A stretch of DNA of 64,000 nt, taken from assembly GCA_030431615.1 (NCBI GenBank), contig JAUIID010000003.1:1-64000 (forward strand), in the 5' to 3' direction. This DNA comes from Alphaproteobacteria bacterium. GTDB taxonomy: Bacteria; Pseudomonadota; Alphaproteobacteria; Geminicoccales; Geminicoccaceae. A program made the position numbers and the translations under genes. Below are positions 8,448 through 16,884 of the stretch, one piece after another. Within the stretch, counting starts at the first letter, position 1. Each line of letters opens with the position of its first letter. The notes under the pieces are model-generated. The model did no database searches. It was not told where the DNA came from and worked only from the letters and a program-made list of their open reading frames with translations.

Positions 8448-9320
8448 CTATTCCTTCCTGCCCTGCAGCACCTCGAGCGGCACGCCCAAGGCCTTGGCGA
8501 GGCTGACCTCGCCCGAGCCGCGGCGGAGCGCCTTGGGCTGGCTCTCATGCGGCTTCCAGCCGGTCATCGAGACGATGTCGAAGCTCGCCCGCACCTTGCC
8601 GTCCGGATCGGCGAAGCGCTCCCGCATGATGGCGTCGAGCCGGCCGAGCACCGGCCGGTGGAGGGGCCCCCGGGCGCCCTCGCCCAGCGCCTGGGCCTCG
8701 CCCATGGCACGCAGGTCCATGAGCAGGCGGAGCGGCTCGGCGTAGCGCACGGTGACCCGCTCGACGTCGGCCACCGGCAAAGCGAAGCCGGCGCGCTGCA
8801 GGAGGGCGCCGGCGTCGCGCACATCGATCATCGGCGAGAGGCGGAGCCCGGCCCCGCCGGTGACGTCGAGCTCGGCGGCCATCAGGGCCTGGCGCAATTC
8901 GTGCAGGGTCTCGCCGCCGGGGAAGGCCGCGAGCAGGAGGCCGTCGGCGGCGAGGCAGTGGCGGATCTGGACGAGCAGCCCGGGCAGGTCGTTGACCCAG
9001 TGCAGGCTCATCGCACTCAGCACGGTCGTGAAGGCGCCCTCGCGAAAGGGCAGCAGCTCCTCGTCGAGCAGGACGTCGGCCGGGGCCAGCTCGTCGGCGA
9101 TGACGACCGCATCGACGCCGGGCCGCCCGCGGACGGCACCGGCGAGGCCGCCATCCTGGGCGCCGAGCACCAGCACCCGGCCCAGGGGGGTGCGGATATC
9201 GTCGAGGCGGTCGAGCAGCCGCTCCTCGATGGCCCGGCGCAGGAAGTCGGGGCCGCCGGCGAAGCGGCGCCGGTGCCGGCGGTGCCGGGCACGATCGAAG
9301 GGGCCTCTGGAAGCGCTCAT
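8448..9320 (-). CDS. NDUFAF5/BioC-like class I methyltransferase
   Basis: 290 residues from ATG at 9320 (MSASRGPFDRARHRRHRRRF). The body matches the family that includes the mitochondrial complex I assembly factor NDUFAF5. Landmarks are LHWVNDLPGLLVQIRHCL, FPGGETLHELRQALMAAE, LRLLMDLRAMGEAQAL and the end motif SMTGWKPHESQPKALRRGSG. NDUFAF5 hydroxylates an Arg of the NDUFS7/NuoB subunit; a role in NADH dehydrogenase maturation is therefore plausible. BioC (malonyl-ACP methylation) is the alternative, but no biotin genes are near. The SAM motif I is altered (VLVLGAQDGG, where LDxGxGxG is usual). It lies 50 bases downstream of a TRAP permease gene. Confidence 0.8.
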   Translation of the reverse strand: MSASRGPFDRARHRRHRRRFAGGPDFLRRAIEERLLDRLDDIRTPLGRVLVLGAQDGGLAGAVRGRPGVDAVVIADELAPADVLLDEELLPFREGAFTTVLSAMSLHWVNDLPGLLVQIRHCLAADGLLLAAFPGGETLHELRQALMAAELDVTGGAGLRLSPMIDVRDAGALLQRAGFALPVADVERVTVRYAEPLRLLMDLRAMGEAQALGEGARGPLHRPVLGRLDAIMRERFADPDGKVRASFDIVSMTGWKPHESQPKALRRGSGEVSLAKALGVPLEVLQGRKE

Positions 9321-9370
9321 GGCGGCGAAGGTGGGGTGGCCGGCCGGCGCCGGCAAGCCCGAAGCTGCGT

Positions 9371-10684
9371 TCAGCCGGCGGCGGTCTGGCGCATCTGCTC
9401 GGGCAGCCAGGTGGCGAGACCGGGGAAGGCGACGAGCAGGCCGACCATGACGACGAGGAGGAGGAAGAACGGCAGGGCGGTGCGCGCGACGTAGAGGATG
9501 TTGTGGCCGGTGATGCCCTGCATGACGAAGAGGTTGAAGCCGACCGGCGGGGTGATCTGCGCCATCTCGACGACGACGACGATGAAGATGCCGAACCAGA
9601 TCATGTCGATGCCGGCGGCCCGCACCATGGGCTCGACCACGGCCATGGTGAGCACGACGGCGCTGATGCCGTCGAGGAAGCAGCCGATGACGATGTAGAA
9701 GAGGGTAAGCGCCGCGATCAGCATCAAAGGCGAGAGCCCGAGGCTGGCGATCCATTCGGCGAGTGCCCGGGGCAGGCCGGTGAAGCCCATGGAGAGCGAG
9801 AGGAAGGCCGCACCCATCAGGATGAAGGCGATCATGCAGGAGGTGCGCACGGCCCCCATCAGGCTTTCGGTGAAGCTCTCGCGGGTGAGCGAGCCCTGCA
9901 GCAGGGCCAGGAGCAAGGCCCCGACCACGCCGAAGCTGGCGGCCTCGGTGGCGGTGGCGAGCCCGGCATAGATGGCGCCGAGGACGGCCATGACGAGGCC
10001 CAGGATCGGCAGCAGCCCGCCGCTCGAGCGGACCTTCGCCATGAACGGCACGTAGCCCTCGCCGCCCGGGATGCGGCCGGGGTGGAGCCAGGACCAGACC
10101 ACGACATAACCCATGAAGAGGGCGGCCACGGTGAGGCCCGGGAGGATGCCGGCGATGAAGAGCCGGCTGATCGATTCGTTGATGGTGACGCCATAGACGA
10201 TGAGGATCAGGGACGGCGGGATCATCAGCCCGAGCGTGCCGGAGCCGGCCAGCGTGCCGATGATCATCTCCTCGGGATAGCCGCGCCTGCGGAGCTCCGG
10301 GATGGACATCTTGCCGACCGTGGTCATGGTCGCGGCCGAGCTGCCCGAGACCGCGGCGAAGACGGTGCAGCCGACGACATTGGTGTGCAGGAGACGGCCC
10401 GGCCAGTTGGCGAGCCAGGGGGCCAGGCCCTTGAACATGTCCTCGGAGAGCCGGGTGCGGAAGAGGATCTCGCCCATCCAGATGAAGAGCGGCAGGGCGG
10501 TCAGCGTCCAGGAGGAGGAGCCGGTCCAGATCGTCGTGATCATGGCGTCGCCGGCGGGCCTGGCGGTGAAAAGCTCCATGCCGACGAGGGCGACGCCCAA
10601 GAGCGCCAGCGCCACCCAGACGCCGGAGCCCAGCAGAAGGAAGAGCACGAAGAGAAAGATGCCGGTCAGCGCGAACCCGTCCAT
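9371..10684 (-). CDS. dctM: TRAP transporter large permease, orphan
   Basis: 437-residue DctM-type large permease with about 12 membrane segments. Recognisable family stretches are LTALPLFIWMGEILFRTRL, GSGTLGLMIPPSLILIVYG and ITPPVGFNLFVMQG. A ribosome-binding site GGAAAGGG lies ahead of the ATG. No small permease or binding-protein gene adjoins it on either side; the upstream 480 bases are almost gene-free and the downstream gene is a methyltransferase. It must therefore work with subunits encoded elsewhere, or its partners have been lost. It is distinct in sequence from the two DctM proteins at either end of the window. Confidence 0.92.
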   Translation of the reverse strand: MDGFALTGIFLFVLFLLLGSGVWVALALLGVALVGMELFTARPAGDAMITTIWTGSSSWTLTALPLFIWMGEILFRTRLSEDMFKGLAPWLANWPGRLLHTNVVGCTVFAAVSGSSAATMTTVGKMSIPELRRRGYPEEMIIGTLAGSGTLGLMIPPSLILIVYGVTINESISRLFIAGILPGLTVAALFMGYVVVWSWLHPGRIPGGEGYVPFMAKVRSSGGLLPILGLVMAVLGAIYAGLATATEAASFGVVGALLLALLQGSLTRESFTESLMGAVRTSCMIAFILMGAAFLSLSMGFTGLPRALAEWIASLGLSPLMLIAALTLFYIVIGCFLDGISAVVLTMAVVEPMVRAAGIDMIWFGIFIVVVVEMAQITPPVGFNLFVMQGITGHNILYVARTALPFFLLLVVMVGLLVAFPGLATWLPEQMRQTAAG

Positions 10685-10856
10685 GCCGCCGGCCCTTTCC
10701 CCTGGCGCCTCAGCCCGGGGTGCAGGCTAGCGGCAATGGCGCCGGAGGCAAGTCCATGCGATCCCGATTGGCAAGATCCGGATCGACGCTCCGCTTCCTG
10801 ATCATTGTCAGCCGAGCGAAGTGTGGGTGAAGGGCGATATCGTATGCTCGGTGTGA

Positions 10857-11009
10857 TTCCACAGAATTGATCTTATTCGTGTTGGCCGGGAGGCTTCAGG
10901 CAAACGGCTCTATCGCATGCAGCCCGTTTCTGACTTCGACCTGCGGCGTATTCGGGAGTGCCTTCTGGCCTCGTTGGGGCTGGAGACCTTGAAGAAGCAC
11001 GTCCCTTAA
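10857..11009 (+). pseudogene. Possible 3' remnant of a lost gene
   Basis: A 50-codon frame lies between two stops and reads FHRIDLIRVGREASGKRLYR, then a continuation including SDFDLRRIRECLLASLGLE. The composition looks protein-like (amphipathic, balanced charges) and unlike a GC-rich random frame. An ATG at 10917 would give only 30 residues and has no ribosome-binding site. I read it as the tail of a gene whose front has been deleted; the family is not recognised. Confidence 0.3.
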
Positions 11010-11118
11010 GTTATAATTCCCATTGATCGCTGCTCTCCCGTCATGGGATCAGCACTTAAGACCCCGAGAGGGGCGGCCGCGCAGGAGGCAATGACAAGCC
11101 GGTGCGCGGCGTCGCAAT

Positions 11119-11144
11119 GGGCGCCACCGGCGACGGTGGCGCCC
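11119..11144. terminator. Hairpin downstream of the RND pump operon
   Basis: A perfect 10-bp stem GGGCGCCACC / GGTGGCGCCC with a 6-base loop lies 50 bases past the stop of the minus-strand pump gene. There is only a weak T-tract (TTGCCATTT) and it is on the plus-strand side, so it may act as a transcript-end hairpin rather than a strict intrinsic terminator. Confidence 0.45.
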
Positions 11145-11194
11145 TTGCCATTTCATGACCTTGGCTCTCACGCCGAGCCGCCGTCCCGACCTGA

Positions 11195-14100
11195 CTACTC
11201 CGCCGGTGCGCCCTGGAAGCCGCCGGGAGATTCACGGCGGCCGCCGGGGCGGAGGTTGCGGAGGCGGCGGCGGAGGGATTGCCAGCTGTCGGCGGTGGTC
11301 TGGCGGAGCATGAGGAGGCAGGGGGTCAAAGCGAGCGTCAGCAGGGTGGCGAAGGCGAGGCCGCCGGCGACGGCGGTGGCGAGCTGGGCCCACCAGTCGG
11401 CGGACGGGCCGCCCATGGTGATGGTGCGGGTGAAGAGGTCGACATTGGCCTTCAGCACCATCGGCGTGAGGCCGAGGATGGTGGTGATGGTGGTCAGCAT
11501 GACCGGGCGCAGACGCTGCGCGCCCGTGCGCAGGATGGCTTCGCGGACGTCGAGGCCGCGTTTCCTGAGCTCGTTATAGGTGTCGATCAGGACGATGTTG
11601 TTGTTCACGACGATGCCGGCGAGGGCGATGACGCCGATCCCCGACATGACGATGCCGAAGGGCTGGTTGGTGACGAGCAGGCCGAGCAGCACGCCGACGG
11701 TCGAGAAGACGACGGCGGAGAGGATCAGCCCCGCCTGGTAGAAGCTGTTGAACTGGGTGACGAGGATGATGGCGATGAGGAAGAGGGCGACGCCGAAAGC
11801 CTTGGAGAGAAAGGCCTGGGCCTCGCGCTGCTCCTCGTCCTCGCCCTTGAAGACGACGGAGACGGCCGGGTCGAATTCCTGGGCGGCGAGCCAGGCGCGC
11901 AGCTCCTGCACCTTGTCGTCGGCGAGCACACCCGGGGCGACGTCGGCGCTGACGGTGTAGATGCGTTTGCCGTCGATCCTGGTGAGATCGCCGGTGCGCG
12001 GCTCGGCGCCGAGGTCGACGAAGCTCGAGACCGGCACCGCACCCTTGGCGGTATTGACGATCAGCCGGTCGAGCTGGCCGAGATTGCGGTACTCCACCGG
12101 GAAGCGGGCGCGGATGTCGACCTCGTCGTCGGCATCGTCGGGGCGGTACGTGCCGAGCAGCACGCCGTTGCTGACCATCTGGACGTGGGCGCCGATGGTG
12201 GCGATGTCGGTGCCGAGGCGGCCGGCCTGCTCGCGATCGACGCGCATCTGCCATTCGATGCCGGGGATCGGCCGGCTGTCGGTGACCTCGCGCAGGCCGG
12301 TCATGCTGTCGACCTTGTCGCGGATGGCGGCGACGACGGGCGGCAGCCGGTCGGGCAGGTTCGAGCCGATCTCGACCTGGATGGGCTTGCCGACGGGCGG
12401 GCCGGCCTCCTCCTCGCGCTCCTCGACGTGGATGCCGGCGAGCCCGGCCACCCGCTCCTCGATCTCGGCGAAGATCTCGACGGCCGGGCGGCGGGTCTGC
12501 CAGGGCTCGAACTCGAGCTGGAGGATGCCGATCACGTCCTCGTCGATGCCGTCGCCGCGAAAGCTGAGGGCGGTGCGGGCATAGGCCTGGCGGATGCCGT
12601 CGACGTCGAGGATGCGGCGCTCGACCTCGGAGACGAGGGAATCGCGCTCGCGCACCGAGTGGTCGCCGCGCGCATGCACCATGAGCTGGCCGCGCTCGGG
12701 CTCGACGCTCGGAAAGAACTCCACGCCGCGACCGTAGGTGCCATAGGCCCAGTAGGCGCCGATAGCGATCAGGCCTGCTGCCAGCGCCACGAGGGAGGGG
12801 CGGCGGAGCAGCCGGTCGAGCACGCGGACATACCAGCCGGTGACGCCGCCGAGCTCGCGCAGGTCGCCGCCCTCGCTGGCGTTGAGGAGCTTCATCGTGG
12901 CGGGGTCGGTGGCCGTGGCCTTGCCGAAGATCGAGCCGAGCGCGGGCACGAAGACCAGCGCCATGAGGAGCGAGGCGGACAGCGTCGCCAGCAGGGTGAT
13001 CGGCAGGTACTTCATGAAGTCGCCGACGATGCCCGGCCAGAAGAGGAGCGGCAGGAAGGCGGCGAGCGTGGTGAGCGTGGCGGAGATGATCGGCGTCGCC
13101 ATGCGCTGGGCGGCGAGCTGATAGGCGTCGCGCTTGGCCATGCCCTCGGACATCTTGCGGTCGGCGAGCTCGGTGACGACGATCGCCCCGTCCACCAGCA
13201 TGCCGACGGCGAGGATGAGGGCGAAGAGGACGACCATGTTGATGGTGAGGCCGAAGAGGCCGAGCACCAGGATGCCGGTGAGGAAGGAGCCCGGGACCGC
13301 GAATCCCACGAGCAGCGCCGAGCGCAGGCCGAGGGCTGCCACCACCACGATCATGACGAGGAGCACGGCGGCCAGGACGTTGTTCTGCAGGTCGGTCAGC
13401 ATCGAGCGGACATTGTCCGACTTGTCCTGGGCGTAGCCGACCTCGAGCCCGGCGGGCCAGCCCTGGCGCGCCGCCTCGACCGTGGCCCGGACCTCGGCGA
13501 TGGTGTCGATGATGTTGGCGCCGATGCGCTTGCTGACCTCGAGCGCCAGAGCCGGGCGGCCGTCGACCCGGGCGAAGCCCTCGGCGTCCTTGAAGGTGCG
13601 GCGCACCGCGGCGACGTCGCCGAGCCGCACGACGGCCTCGCCGTCCACCTTGAGCGGAAGGCGCATCAGGTCCTCGTAGGTTTCGAAGACGCCGGGCAGC
13701 TCGATGTTGAAGCGGCCGCCGCCGGAATCGAGGGCACCGGCCGCGACGAGCTGGTTGTTGCGGTCGACGGCGCGCACCACGGATTCGAGCTCGAGCCCGT
13801 AGCTCTCGACCGCGAGCGGCTCGACGATCGCCTCGAGCAGCTCCTCGCGCTCGCCGGCGATCTCGACCTCGAGGACGTTGCGCAGGGCCTCGATGCGGTC
13901 CTGGAGGTCGCGGGCGATGCGCAGGAGCTCGCGTTCCGGCACGTCGCCCGAGAGGGTGACGACGAGCACCGGGAAGAGGGCGAGGTTGATCTCCTGCACG
14001 CTCGGCTCGTCGGCGCCGGCCGGCAGCTCGGCCTTGGCCCGGTCGACCTTGTCACGGACATCGGCGACCGCCTGGTCGATGTCGACGCCGGTGTCGAACT

Positions 14101-14383
14101 CGATGGTGATGGTGGCCCGGCCCTGGGTCGAGACCGACTTGATCTCCTTGACCCCCTCGAGGCCCTGCAGCTCCGTCTCGACCGGCCGGGCGAGGAGTCG
14201 CTCGGCGTCGTAGGCGGAGATGCCCTCGTAGGGCACAGAGACGTAGACGACCGGGATCTGGATGTCCGGCTCGGCTTCCTTGGGGATGGTGTTGTAGGCG
14301 ACGAGCCCGGCCGCCAGCAGCAAGGCGAGGACCAGGAGGACCGCCCGGGTGCGCTCGAAGGCGCCGGCGATGATGCCTGTCAT
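11195..14383 (-). CDS. RND efflux pump inner-membrane transporter (AcrB/HAE1-like)
   Basis: 1,062-residue proton-driven exporter with the RND architecture: a first helix near residues 10-30, a large periplasmic loop, a helix block at ~335-480, a second periplasmic loop and a last helix block. It has the family sequences IPKEAEPDIQIP, LPLLFWPGIVGDFMKYLP and LTTITTILGLTPMVL. In helix 4 the usual Asp-Asp pair reads Asp398-Gly399 (GMLVDGAIVV), and in helix 10 the usual Lys position reads Asn (AGIVVNNNIVLID), so the proton relay differs from AcrB. Its start overlaps the stop of the membrane-fusion gene by 4 bases (ATGA). No outer-membrane TolC gene is present. The substrate is unknown. Confidence 0.93.
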   Translation of the reverse strand: MTGIIAGAFERTRAVLLVLALLLAAGLVAYNTIPKEAEPDIQIPVVYVSVPYEGISAYDAERLLARPVETELQGLEGVKEIKSVSTQGRATITIEFDTGVDIDQAVADVRDKVDRAKAELPAGADEPSVQEINLALFPVLVVTLSGDVPERELLRIARDLQDRIEALRNVLEVEIAGEREELLEAIVEPLAVESYGLELESVVRAVDRNNQLVAAGALDSGGGRFNIELPGVFETYEDLMRLPLKVDGEAVVRLGDVAAVRRTFKDAEGFARVDGRPALALEVSKRIGANIIDTIAEVRATVEAARQGWPAGLEVGYAQDKSDNVRSMLTDLQNNVLAAVLLVMIVVVAALGLRSALLVGFAVPGSFLTGILVLGLFGLTINMVVLFALILAVGMLVDGAIVVTELADRKMSEGMAKRDAYQLAAQRMATPIISATLTTLAAFLPLLFWPGIVGDFMKYLPITLLATLSASLLMALVFVPALGSIFGKATATDPATMKLLNASEGGDLRELGGVTGWYVRVLDRLLRRPSLVALAAGLIAIGAYWAYGTYGRGVEFFPSVEPERGQLMVHARGDHSVRERDSLVSEVERRILDVDGIRQAYARTALSFRGDGIDEDVIGILQLEFEPWQTRRPAVEIFAEIEERVAGLAGIHVEEREEEAGPPVGKPIQVEIGSNLPDRLPPVVAAIRDKVDSMTGLREVTDSRPIPGIEWQMRVDREQAGRLGTDIATIGAHVQMVSNGVLLGTYRPDDADDEVDIRARFPVEYRNLGQLDRLIVNTAKGAVPVSSFVDLGAEPRTGDLTRIDGKRIYTVSADVAPGVLADDKVQELRAWLAAQEFDPAVSVVFKGEDEEQREAQAFLSKAFGVALFLIAIILVTQFNSFYQAGLILSAVVFSTVGVLLGLLVTNQPFGIVMSGIGVIALAGIVVNNNIVLIDTYNELRKRGLDVREAILRTGAQRLRPVMLTTITTILGLTPMVLKANVDLFTRTITMGGPSADWWAQLATAVAGGLAFATLLTLALTPCLLMLRQTTADSWQSLRRRLRNLRPGGRRESPGGFQGAPAE

Positions 14384-15525
14384 TGTGCGGATCCGGGCGT
14401 AGTCCCCGGCTCCGCACCGGCGACGAGGGCGGCGACGGCGGACTCGGGCACGGCCTCGACGGGCTGGCCCGGGGTGACGAAGCCCTGGCCCACGGTGATC
14501 AGGTCGATGGTGGACGGCAGGCCGGCGAGCCAGACGACGTCGCCTTCGGCGCGCACGATCTCGGCCGGGTGGAAGGCGACCCTGCTTTGGTCGTCGACCG
14601 TCTTGACGCCGAGCAGGCCCCGGTCGTCGAGGACCAGGATGCCGGGCGAGACCGCGTGGGCCGGGATCGGCTCGAGATTGATGGCGACGGTGGTGCTGAT
14701 GCCGGCCGGGATCCGCAGGTCCGGGTTGGGCAGCACGATCTCGACGCGGAAGGAGCGGGTCGCCGCGTTGGCCTGGCGGGCGACGAAGCGCACCCTGCCC
14801 TCGCGCTCGGTGCCGTCGATGAACCTGACCTCGGCCGTGCTGCCCGGAACGATGTTGAGGATCGCGGCCTCGGGCACGTCGGTGACGACCAGCAGCGGAT
14901 CGAGCTCGACGAGGGTGCCGACCATGTCGCCGACCTCGAGGAAGCTGCCGAGCTCGATCGGCCGCTCCTCGAGCACGCCGGCAAAGGGTGCCGTGATGTT
15001 CGTCTGCTCCAGTGCCACCTCGCTGCGGCGGACCTGGAAGCGCGCCTGCTCGAGCGCTGCCCGCGCACCGGCGACCTGGGTCTCGGCCGAGAAGCCGCGC
15101 TGGCCGAGGCGCTCGGCCGCCTGGTCCTCGATCCGCCGCTGCTCGAGCGTGGCCCTGGCCTCGGCGAGAGCGGCCTCGCGGTCGCGCGGGTCGAGGCGGA
15201 CGAGGAGATCGCCGGCTTCGACCCGGTCACCCTTCTCGCCCAGGATCTCGATCACCTCGCCCGCGACCTCGGCGGCGACGCGCACGGAGCGGTTGGCCTG
15301 GGTGCGGCCGTTGAGCACCTGCTGGCGCGCCATCGGCTCGGCCTCGGACCGGCGCACGCGGACCTGGGTCAGGCGCTCGGCCGCCGGCTGCTCGGCTGCC
15401 GGGGCGGCGGGCCCGGCCGGCGCGGACTCGGGGGCGAGGCCGAGGAGCGGGGCCAGATGGGGCGAGGCCAGCCAGCCGGCAACCGCCAGGGCCAGGATCA
15501 CGGCGAGAAGGGTGGCGCGCCGCAT
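14380..15525 (-). CDS. RND efflux pump periplasmic adaptor (membrane fusion protein)
   Basis: 381 residues. An N-terminal hydrophobic anchor (residues ~3-25) is followed by a Pro/Ala linker, a biotinyl-lipoyl half-motif around VRVAAEVAGEVIEILGEKGD, an alpha-hairpin (~105-165, RATLEQRRIEDQAAERLGQR region) and the second lipoyl half NITAPFAGVLEERPIELGSF. Beta-barrel and membrane-proximal domains complete it. It links the inner-membrane pump to an outer-membrane channel. It starts 2 bases after the PadR regulator stop, and its stop overlaps the pump start, so padR-MFP-RND form one operon. Confidence 0.92.
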   Translation of the reverse strand: MRRATLLAVILALAVAGWLASPHLAPLLGLAPESAPAGPAAPAAEQPAAERLTQVRVRRSEAEPMARQQVLNGRTQANRSVRVAAEVAGEVIEILGEKGDRVEAGDLLVRLDPRDREAALAEARATLEQRRIEDQAAERLGQRGFSAETQVAGARAALEQARFQVRRSEVALEQTNITAPFAGVLEERPIELGSFLEVGDMVGTLVELDPLLVVTDVPEAAILNIVPGSTAEVRFIDGTEREGRVRFVARQANAATRSFRVEIVLPNPDLRIPAGISTTVAINLEPIPAHAVSPGILVLDDRGLLGVKTVDDQSRVAFHPAEIVRAEGDVVWLAGLPSTIDLITVGQGFVTPGQPVEAVPESAVAALVAGAEPGTTPGSAQ

Positions 15526-15527
15526 GG

Positions 15528-16151
15528 CTATTCTCCGGCCAGGGTGGCCGGCCGCGGCCCCGCATCGTTGGCGGCTTCGCGCGGCAGGTCGGCCGCCGCG
15601 TCGGCCTCGTCCGCACCCTCGCCCCTGAGGCGGCGGGCGAGTTGCGGCCGGTGCCGCTTGCAGTAGGCGAGCGCCGCGGTCAGCACGGTGCGGCCATAGC
15701 CGAGCGCGAAGCGCTGGCCTGGGGTCAGCTCGAGCGGGGCGGCGGGGCCGTCGAAGACCGCGAGGTCGTCGACCAGCTTGTTCTCGAAGCTCTCGATCAT
15801 CTCGGCCAGCACCGCGTCGACCCGCTCGGGCGGCATGAGGTGGGCGAAGTACATGAGGGCGAGGAATTCCGAGCGCACCTTATGGCGCGGCGGGGTGGCG
15901 ACCAGCTCGGCCTCGAGCGCCGCCCGGCCGGCATCGGTGATGCGGTAGACCTTCTTGTCGGGCCGCTTCTTCTGCTCGACGCTGGTGGCGGTGACGAGCC
16001 CGTCGCGCTGCAGCTCGGCCAGGGCCGGGTAGATCGAGCCGAAGCCCGCGACGAAGAAGTGCCGGAACACCTCCTCGCAGGTCCGCTTGATGTCGTAGCC
16101 GGTCAGGTCCTGCGTGGTGAGCACGCCGAGGCAGAGGGTCTTGACGTCCAT
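15528..16151 (-). CDS. PadR-family transcriptional regulator
   Basis: 207 residues. The N-terminal winged helix (residues 1-85) is typical PadR: MDVKTLCLGVLTTQDLTGYD, then GFGSIYPALAELQRDGLV and KKRPDKKVYRITDAGRAAL. A C-terminal helical domain (~90-165) would mediate dimerisation, and the last ~35 residues are a polar tail. PadR proteins usually repress a neighbouring efflux or detoxification operon and release DNA on binding a small aromatic or drug-like ligand. Here it is the first gene of the padR-MFP-RND operon, so autoregulation of the pump is the simple reading. Confidence 0.9.
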   Translation of the reverse strand: MDVKTLCLGVLTTQDLTGYDIKRTCEEVFRHFFVAGFGSIYPALAELQRDGLVTATSVEQKKRPDKKVYRITDAGRAALEAELVATPPRHKVRSEFLALMYFAHLMPPERVDAVLAEMIESFENKLVDDLAVFDGPAAPLELTPGQRFALGYGRTVLTAALAYCKRHRPQLARRLRGEGADEADAAADLPREAANDAGPRPATLAGE

Positions 16152-16175
16152 GAGCGTCCCATCGCTATCTCGGTC

Positions 16176-16197
16176 CGATATATATTGGATCGATATA
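16176..16197. promoter_or_regulatory. Candidate PadR operator/promoter
   Basis: Just upstream of the padR start codon an AT-rich island in GC-rich DNA holds two direct copies of CGATATA whose starts are 15 bases apart, flanking TATTGGAT. Read on the minus strand it also offers a TATATAT -10-like box. The position suits autoregulation by the PadR protein. Confidence 0.4.
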
Positions 16198-16227
16198 GCC
16201 GGGCAAGGCCCCCGGGCGGACAGGTCG

Positions 16228-16884
16228 TCACATGGCGCCCTCGGCCCGGGCGATTTCGCTCACCGCCCATTGCACGATCTGCCGAAGCACGCCGCCGAGC
16301 GCCTCGTCATAGGCGAGGACGACGCGATCGAGGCCGGTGGCGTCGGCGCGGGCGAACTCCTGGGCGGCGAAGCTGGCGAGCGGCTCGCGGCGCGGCATGC
16401 CGAGCAGCCGCGCCTGCAGGCGGACATTGACCAGAGGCGGTTCTTCGAGGCCCTGGTCGTACTCGGCCTGGAACTCGCGGATATGGAGCTTGAGGATGTA
16501 GTCGGGCCTGAGGCTCGCCGCGTCGGGGCCGAGCACGTCGAGGCTGCCGCTGGCGTCCAGGGATTCGGTCACCAGCGTCTGCACCATGATCGGCACCACC
16601 TCGATCCAGAGCGCATCTGCATAGTAGTCGAGCAGGGTCGGGTCGGGCTTGAGCGCGATCCGGGCCGTGTTCAGCCCGCCGGCGGCGGATGGCGGCTCGA
16701 CCAGGACGCGGACCTCGAGCTCGTCCAGCTCCTCGTTGAAGGTCGTCTTGGGCGTCAGGCTGTAGAGAGTCGGTGCGCGCGGCCCGGGCAGCGGGATGAG
16801 CGAGGCGCAGGCGCCGAGCGGCAGGCCGAGGGCGGCGGCGAGGAGGGTGCGCCGGTCGAGCCGGGCAGGACGGAGGTACCTCAT
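16228..16884 (-). CDS. ABC-type transport auxiliary lipoprotein (PqiC/YmbA-like)
   Basis: 218 residues with an N-terminal export signal (RTLLAAALGLPLGACASLIP) ending in a lipobox-type GAC, so it is probably an outer-membrane lipoprotein. The mature part matches the auxiliary-lipoprotein family found with MCE transporters: an APTLYSLTP start, an early ELEVRVLVEPPSAAGGLNTA segment, and the periplasmic repeat IMVQTLVTESLDASG with PDYILKLHIREFQAEY. It is the last gene of the Mla-type operon; its start overlaps the end of the MCE gene by 4 bases. It likely docks the MCE assembly to the outer membrane. Confidence 0.88.
   Translation of the reverse strand: MRYLRPARLDRRTLLAAALGLPLGACASLIPLPGPRAPTLYSLTPKTTFNEELDELEVRVLVEPPSAAGGLNTARIALKPDPTLLDYYADALWIEVVPIMVQTLVTESLDASGSLDVLGPDAASLRPDYILKLHIREFQAEYDQGLEEPPLVNVRLQARLLGMPRREPLASFAAQEFARADATGLDRVVLAYDEALGGVLRQIVQWAVSEIARAEGAM

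Larger units (their letters stand above)
10685..11194. other. Gene-poor stretch between the orphan TRAP permease and the RND pump
   Basis: About 510 bases hold no complete gene I can support. They contain the upstream region of the TRAP permease, a short open remnant (10857-11009) on the plus strand and a strong hairpin (11119-11144). The middle part is visibly less GC-rich than its neighbours. Confidence 0.6.

Noticed and set aside
11279-15628. A 1,449-codon open frame antisense to the RND pump operon
   Set aside because: It reads only Gly/Asp/Glu/His/Arg-rich low-complexity sequence and mirrors the conserved pump and adaptor genes; long antisense frames are expected at this GC content.
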